Below, piece by piece: positions 60,001-64,000 of a stretch of DNA of 64,000 bases. The stretch comes from Anaerolineales bacterium (GTDB lineage: Bacteria; Chloroflexota; Anaerolineae; Anaerolineales; RBG-16-64-43): positions 1-64,000 of the forward strand of contig JAFGCU010000049.1 in assembly GCA_016932475.1 (NCBI GenBank), in the 5' to 3' direction. The notes under the pieces are model-generated. The model had not been told where the DNA came from. It saw nothing but the letters and a program-made list of their open reading frames with translations, and made no database searches. A program made the position numbers and the translations under genes. Numbering within the stretch: position 1 is the stretch's first letter; every line of letters starts with the position of its first letter.

Positions 60001-60310
60001 CACCAAGGCACACGAAGAATAAATCTCAAGGACACGAAGAAATTAAGAATATTTTTCCACGAAGGGCACGAAGAGCACGGAGTAATACATGGAATGGATT
60101 TTCATGCTGAGCGCGAAGAAGCTTCCGGTTTCGTCCGCCGCCCCGGTGTGTTCGAAGCCGGGGTCCAGTGATTTTCGGGGTTCATGGATGCCGGCCAAGT
60201 TCACGCCGGCCTGACGATCGACTGTCTGAGTAACCGGTTTTTTCTTAGCGTCCTTCGTGCTCTTGGTGGAAAAAACCATCCTTCGTGTTCTTCAGATCTT
60301 GCTTCGTGTC
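60001..60310. repeat. Inverted spacer repeat of the CACGAAG type
   Basis: The left part (60001-60080) has CACGAAGA, CACGAAGGGCACGAAG and AGCACGGAG words about 9 bases apart; the right part (60250-60310) has the complementary CCTTCGTGCTCTTGGTGG and CCTTCGTGTTCTTC. The two arms enclose about 170 bases without a gene. The right arm forms the 3' end of the hydrogenase protease gene. Confidence 0.7.
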
Positions 60311-60820
60311 ACCCCGGCCCCGCCCGGCGGAGCCGGGGCGGGGCTTCGTGGGTAAGAAATCCAATACGATCTCCTGGATCTTCTCCGCCGCAACCGGAAG
60401 CGCCGCGCTAACCGAATCGCTTAATCCGCGCCCTAATTCATATTGCCCGCCCTCGATGCCGATCAGGATCAGCCGCTGCGGAAGCCGCGCGCCCGTCTTC
60501 CGCGCCACCGAAATTGACTCCGCGACGCCGAAGCCGTGGGCCGTCTTTTCCGCGGCCGACAGGCTGGTGTCCGGAATCGGGTCGAACACGCGAATCGTGC
60601 CGGCGGGACGGCCGGTGGAAACCGCATCCACCAGAACCGCGGAATCCGCTGTCTCGAGATCATCCAGCAATCCGAGGCCGGGCGTCTCCAGAATCATAAC
60701 GTGGATTTGAGGATCTTCGGCGGTGGGAGAGTGATCGGCGGACCAGTGCCGGACGGCTTCCGGCCCGATCCCGTCGTCGCCGCGCAGGGATTGGCCGATG
60801 CCGATGACGGCGATGTTCAT
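60245..60820 (-). CDS. [NiFe]-hydrogenase maturation protease
   Basis: A 191-residue HycI/HybD-like endopeptidase that removes the C-terminal tail of the hydrogenase large subunit after nickel insertion. The metal-sensing motif is IGIGQSLRGDDGIG; ILETPGLGLLDDLETADSAVLVDAV follows. The last 25 or so residues (RGDTKQDLKNTKDGFFHQEHE) come from the dispersed repeat and are not part of the family. The ATG at 60820 overlaps the stop of the VKOR gene (ATGA); a GTG at 60931 opens the same frame but adds non-homologous sequence. Its target, the large subunit, is encoded two genes upstream in the same operon. Confidence 0.87.
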   Translation of the reverse strand: MNIAVIGIGQSLRGDDGIGPEAVRHWSADHSPTAEDPQIHVMILETPGLGLLDDLETADSAVLVDAVSTGRPAGTIRVFDPIPDTSLSAAEKTAHGFGVAESISVARKTGARLPQRLILIGIEGGQYELGRGLSDSVSAALPVAAEKIQEIVLDFLPTKPRPGSAGRGRGDTKQDLKNTKDGFFHQEHEGR

Positions 60821-61854
60821 CCGCCGGACGCGGGCCCGGGTCCGGGCTGCATGTAGGGCTTCAGGATAGTCCGTACGGGATTGGTGGTCAACGGAAGGAT
60901 CAATCCCATGACCACCGCCGAAGCGAGGCACCAGAGGCAGGTGGCGCCGATGACAAACGGTTCCAGGAAGGTCAGGTAGATCGAGAAGCTCACGCCGAAC
61001 ACGGCGAAGCCGAACATGGCGATCGCCGCGACCTTCTGGATGTCCCCGCGCGCGATCCGGTGGACGAACAAGGTCGCGGCGAGAAGGCAGTACCCGATGA
61101 TTCCGAATTCGCCCACGGTGATCAAGCCGAGGATTCTCGAGTACTGGCTGTCATGCACTTCCTGGCAGCGGCTGATGCCCCCGCAGATGACATCGGAGTC
61201 CGTGAGTTCGGTGTACGTCAGGTAGGATGCCACCGCCAGCCCGATCACAAGCAGCCCGGGGAACACCCAGGCCGGCAGGGAATCCAGGAAACTCGGGGCT
61301 GATCGGAAGGTGATCAGGATGGAAGATGCCAGGGAAAAGAACAGAAAAGCCAAAACGAGCACGGCGAGGGTATTCCCGAATTTATCGGCGAGTAAGTTTT
61401 CCCATATGTTCGAAGGCGGGCGGGAAAAGCCCGCCTTCTGCAGGGCGTCTTCCAAGCCCGGAACAGCCGGCCAGTCCGTCCCGCCCTCGGACAAATTCCG
61501 ATCGATCATGCCGGGGAACTGAGCCTTAATGGATGCCAATCCGGAAAGGTAGATGTTCTCCACCACCAACAGCGGGACGCCCCGCTGATCGGCCGGTATG
61601 GCCAGAGCCTCGAGGGCGGATTCGTAGAGAGCGCCGCCCTCTGGAATGGTGACATCGACCGTCAGGATCAACAGGTTGCTGTCGTGCTGCAGAAGCAGCG
61701 GGGGAAGTGTCTCGTTGATTAATATCTTGCAGTCGCCGAATCCAGGGTTATAGAACAGGAGAGCCCTGACCGCGGCCGTCTGAGCCCGGACGGGTGTAAC
61801 CGTCAGGAGGAAGAAAATACCGGCGGCGAGCAACGCGCGACCTGCACGAACCAT
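60817..61854 (-). CDS. Thioredoxin-like domain fused to vitamin K epoxide reductase (VKOR)
   Basis: A 345-residue membrane protein. A cleavable or anchoring N-terminal helix (about 7-25) ends in TPVRAQ. Residues 30-150 look thioredoxin-like (VRALLFYNPGFGDCKILINE) but with one cysteine in place of CxxC. A helix near 165-185 is followed by a VKOR domain with the loop cysteines of CGGISRCQEV and the redox CLWC. VKOR enzymes reoxidise disulfide-making partners using quinone. It lies between the hydrogenase large subunit (1-base gap) and the protease (4-base overlap), so it is made with the hydrogenase. ATG at 61854 chosen, with AAGGA upstream. Confidence 0.82.
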   Translation of the reverse strand: MVRAGRALLAAGIFFLLTVTPVRAQTAAVRALLFYNPGFGDCKILINETLPPLLLQHDSNLLILTVDVTIPEGGALYESALEALAIPADQRGVPLLVVENIYLSGLASIKAQFPGMIDRNLSEGGTDWPAVPGLEDALQKAGFSRPPSNIWENLLADKFGNTLAVLVLAFLFFSLASSILITFRSAPSFLDSLPAWVFPGLLVIGLAVASYLTYTELTDSDVICGGISRCQEVHDSQYSRILGLITVGEFGIIGYCLLAATLFVHRIARGDIQKVAAIAMFGFAVFGVSFSIYLTFLEPFVIGATCLWCLASAVVMGLILPLTTNPVRTILKPYMQPGPGPASGG

Positions 61855-61855
61855 A

Positions 61856-63166
61856 TCAGACGGCGTCCTTATTCTCCCAGCGGACGAAATGCACGGAGCA
61901 GGAAATGCACGGATCATACGACCGGATCAGATGCTCGCACGCCAGAGTGGCCTCCTCGTGCGGCTTGGTGATCATGGTGGGCGCGAATTTCCACAAGTCT
62001 GCTTCCATCCGGGCGTAATTCTGGGAGGTCGGAGGAACAATCCGCGCCTTTTGGATCAGACCGCCTTCGCCGACAATGTACCTGTGGAACAGCAGACCGC
62101 GCGGTGCTTCCGATACGCCGCACCCTTCACCGGCATGTGCTTCGAACTGAATCCGGCTCGGTCCTTGGGGATTATACTCTTTTATCAACCGGATGGCATC
62201 CTCATACGCGTCGACCAGTTCGAACGACCGCGCCAGAAGCGCCTTGAAGGGATTGCGGATCGGGAACTGGATTTTCAGTTCTTTGATAAGCGCCTGGGAT
62301 GTTTTTCCCAGCTGGCTGTGGTTGAGATTGAACCGGGAGAGCGGACCGACCATGTAGGATCCGCCGTCTTTGGTATGGCTATGAAGGGAATTGCAATGCG
62401 CTACGTGTTCCTCCAGGTAGTGTTTCTCATATTCGGTCACCGGGATGTCGACTCCGGAGGAGGAAACGACGCGGCCTTCGAGCATACCGTATTCGTCCGG
62501 ATGCCGGGTGGCGACATATTCGGCATCCACCTCAAAATCCGGGTATGCGAGGCCGGCCGCCCAGCGCACCTCCTCCACAGCCGTGGCGGCGGACCATTCC
62601 AATTCCGGCAGCAGGGCCTGGAGAGCTTCCGTATCCGGCCATCGGTAGAAGCCGCCCACGGTGGTGGAGACGGGGTGGACGGAACGCCCGCCGATCACGC
62701 GCATGAGAGCGTTGCCGACCTTCTTCATCCGCAGCGCCCGGATGACCACTTCCGGCGCGACGGCCGCCAGGCTGATCGCGCTCTCCTGCCCGAGCAAGTC
62801 CGGCGCCTGTAGGAGATAGATGTGCAGGGCATGACTCTGGATCCACTCGGCGCAATACAGCAGCTTGCGCAGCGCGCGGATGGAAGGGGTGATCGTAATC
62901 CCCTGGGAGGCCTCCAGGGCGTTGACGGAGCTCATCTGGTAGGCGACCGGGCAGATCCCGCAGATCCGGGCGGTGATGTCCGGCACTTCGTACAGCGACC
63001 GCCCGCGCAGAAAGCTTTCAAAGAACCGCGGGGGTTCGTAAATATTCACCTTGATCTCGCTGATCTTGCCGTCTTTCACGCCGATATACAGTCCCCCTTC
63101 GCCCTCCACGCGGGCCAGGGCCGGGACATCGATCGGGCGGATTTCCGTGACTTTGGTCGCGCTCAT
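61856..63166 (-). CDS. [NiFe]-hydrogenase large subunit, group 3b type
   Basis: A 436-residue catalytic subunit. Nickel ligands are C69 and C72 in ARICGICPVAYQMSS and C420 and C423 in DPCISCSVHF. The pattern matches cytoplasmic bidirectional NADP-linked hydrogenases (sulfhydrogenases, group 3b). After H426 a 10-residue tail (FVRWENKDAV) remains for removal by the maturation protease. The frame is open further upstream, but ATG at 63166 overlaps the small-subunit stop (ATGA) and starts the homology (MSATKVTEIRPIDVPALARV). It oxidises or forms H2 with electrons passed via the small subunit. Confidence 0.93.
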   Translation of the reverse strand: MSATKVTEIRPIDVPALARVEGEGGLYIGVKDGKISEIKVNIYEPPRFFESFLRGRSLYEVPDITARICGICPVAYQMSSVNALEASQGITITPSIRALRKLLYCAEWIQSHALHIYLLQAPDLLGQESAISLAAVAPEVVIRALRMKKVGNALMRVIGGRSVHPVSTTVGGFYRWPDTEALQALLPELEWSAATAVEEVRWAAGLAYPDFEVDAEYVATRHPDEYGMLEGRVVSSSGVDIPVTEYEKHYLEEHVAHCNSLHSHTKDGGSYMVGPLSRFNLNHSQLGKTSQALIKELKIQFPIRNPFKALLARSFELVDAYEDAIRLIKEYNPQGPSRIQFEAHAGEGCGVSEAPRGLLFHRYIVGEGGLIQKARIVPPTSQNYARMEADLWKFAPTMITKPHEEATLACEHLIRSYDPCISCSVHFVRWENKDAV

Positions 63167-63957
63167 TTCTTTTTCTCCTCGGCGAAGATCGATTCCGCCG
63201 CTTGCGCAAAAGCCGGTGCAAATCCGGTCACGTGGCTGAGCAGGCGCGCGGTTTCCCGTGGATCCTTTTCCAACGCCCGCAGGGCGGGAACCAGGGTATT
63301 CATATCCGCACCCGGCTGGGGACCAAAGCACCCGTAGCAGCCGCGGCCGCAGGAGGGGCACAGGGCGCCGCACCCGGATCGGGTGACCGGGCCCAAGCAC
63401 AGCATGCCCTTCGAAACCATCACGCACACGGTGCCGTTCCGCTTGCAATCGAGGCATACGGAATGCTGAGGGAGGTTGGGTTTGCGGCCCTGCAGCAGGG
63501 CGGTGATCGCTTCCAGCACTTCCGCGCGGCTGACCGGGCAGCCGTAAAGTTCCAGATCGACCTTGACATGATCCGAGATCGGGGTGGCTTTGGGTAGGTA
63601 ATGCAGGTATTCCGGATGGGGGTACACCGCGCGGGCGAATTCGTCCACATCCGCCCGGTTGCGGAGGGCTTGAATCCCGCCGGCCGTGGCGCAGGCGCCG
63701 ATGGCGATCAGGATCTTCGCCTCCTCGCGGATCTTTTTAATGAGTTCAGCCTCGTGCGGGGTGCTGACCGACCCCTCGACGAGGACCACGTCGTACGGGC
63801 CGGGAAGCACGCGCCGGCGGGCTTCCAGGAAGTTGGCGATTTCGACCGCACCGGCCAGCGCCAGAAGCTCGTCTTCCATATTTAGCAGCTGCAGCTGGCA
63901 ACCGTCGCAGGAGGAAAATTTAAAAACGGCTACTGTAGTTTTACAGGGGGCTGGCAT
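63163..63957 (-). CDS. [NiFe]-hydrogenase small subunit, group 3b type
   Basis: A 264-residue Fe-S subunit. The proximal-cluster cysteines C17 and C20 lie in FSSCDGCQLQLL, C89 in AIGACATAGG, and another in LELYGCPVSRAE. A Cys-rich C-terminal part (CLDCKRNGTVC, CGALCPSCGRGCYGC) can hold further clusters, as in sulfhydrogenase delta subunits. No twin-arginine signal is present, so it is cytoplasmic. It overlaps the large-subunit start (ATGA) and the upstream gene stop (TAATG at 63957). GTGGAGGAATT upstream of the ATG is a good ribosome site. Confidence 0.92.
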   Translation of the reverse strand: MPAPCKTTVAVFKFSSCDGCQLQLLNMEDELLALAGAVEIANFLEARRRVLPGPYDVVLVEGSVSTPHEAELIKKIREEAKILIAIGACATAGGIQALRNRADVDEFARAVYPHPEYLHYLPKATPISDHVKVDLELYGCPVSRAEVLEAITALLQGRKPNLPQHSVCLDCKRNGTVCVMVSKGMLCLGPVTRSGCGALCPSCGRGCYGCFGPQPGADMNTLVPALRALEKDPRETARLLSHVTGFAPAFAQAAESIFAEEKKK

Positions 63958-64000
63958 TAGAATTCCTCCACGCTGAAATACGGCTCGATTGCAGAAAATG
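63957..64000 (-). CDS. Partial: C-terminus of probable hydrogenase gamma (FAD/NAD) subunit
   Basis: Only the last 14 codons lie in the window; the gene continues past the right edge. The frame ends IEPYFSVEEF and its TAA overlaps the small-subunit ATG. In group 3b operons the FAD/NAD(P)-binding gamma subunit gene normally stands directly before the small subunit, and its relatives often end in a short aromatic-acidic stretch like this. Assignment rests on position. Confidence 0.45.
   Translation of the reverse strand, partial: FSAIEPYFSVEEF

Noticed and set aside
60043-60279. 78-codon - strand frame with a FSTKSTKDAKK start
   Set aside because: It lies inside the CACGAAG repeat and owes its open frame to the repeat pattern.

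Overview
The window reads as a piece of a GC-rich bacterial chromosome, most likely from the phylum Chloroflexota, class Anaerolineae. That placement is an inference. It rests on very large multi-GAF signalling proteins, a PSP1/RicT-type protein, a GT87 membrane protein, a NuoC-NuoD fusion, single copies of many housekeeping genes, and intergenic spacers full of GCGAAGA-type palindromic repeats. No rRNA, tRNA, CRISPR array, intact insertion sequence or prophage was seen.

Left part (1-13753, + strand): ornithine aminotransferase, three methyltransferases in separate contexts, a lipoprotein, adenosine deaminase, an orphan LuxR-type response regulator, a GT4/methyltransferase/ATP-grasp/HAD cluster, a FAM173-like methyltransferase, a DUF72 protein and a DegT-type aminotransferase. 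A decayed WD40 fragment lies at about 6711-6930. A PHO-box-like 11-bp direct repeat array lies at 5861.

ABC region (14353-22344, + strand): two sugar-type ABC systems. The first has a two-domain ATPase and a permease fused in frame to a GAF domain and a C-terminal helix-turn-helix. The second has a single-domain ATPase, a permease and a lipoprotein binding protein. A second binding protein follows a terminator. The spacers before both ATPase genes hold direct repeats of TTGCAC/CTGCAT at an exact 11-bp pitch, so both operons probably share a regulator. The permease-GAF-HTH protein is one candidate for it.

Middle (22393-38261): a small PadR operon with a clear promoter and operator on the - strand; a partial complex I cluster (nuoB, nuoCD, nuoI, a small Cys-pair protein and an Mrp/Ind1 ATPase); an HTH-STAND ATPase; a membrane rhodanese; PSP1; a degenerate S51-like protein; a metal-receptor-like protein; GT87; pyruvate kinase; a CoA-transferase; and ornithine carbamoyltransferase.

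Signalling operon (38664-55891, - strand, read right to left): two lone receiver proteins; a 1489-aa sensor with an extracytoplasmic domain and six GAF domains but no kinase; a multi-TM protein with three GAF domains but no kinase; a ParA ATPase; a 1907-aa hybrid histidine kinase (PAS-like, long basic/Pro-Ala repeats, four GAF domains, kinase, two receivers, an 11-residue repeat tail); a threonine-synthase-like PLP enzyme fused to a receiver domain; and a DMT exporter. This assembly, ending in a metabolic enzyme with its own receiver, is the best candidate for an undescribed system. The permease-GAF-HTH locus is a close second.

Right end (56140-64000): an MFS exporter and MutS on the + strand. 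A group 3b-type [NiFe]-hydrogenase operon enters from the right edge on the - strand: the end of a probable gamma subunit, the small subunit, the large subunit, a thioredoxin-like/VKOR fusion and a maturation protease whose C-terminus runs into a dispersed repeat.
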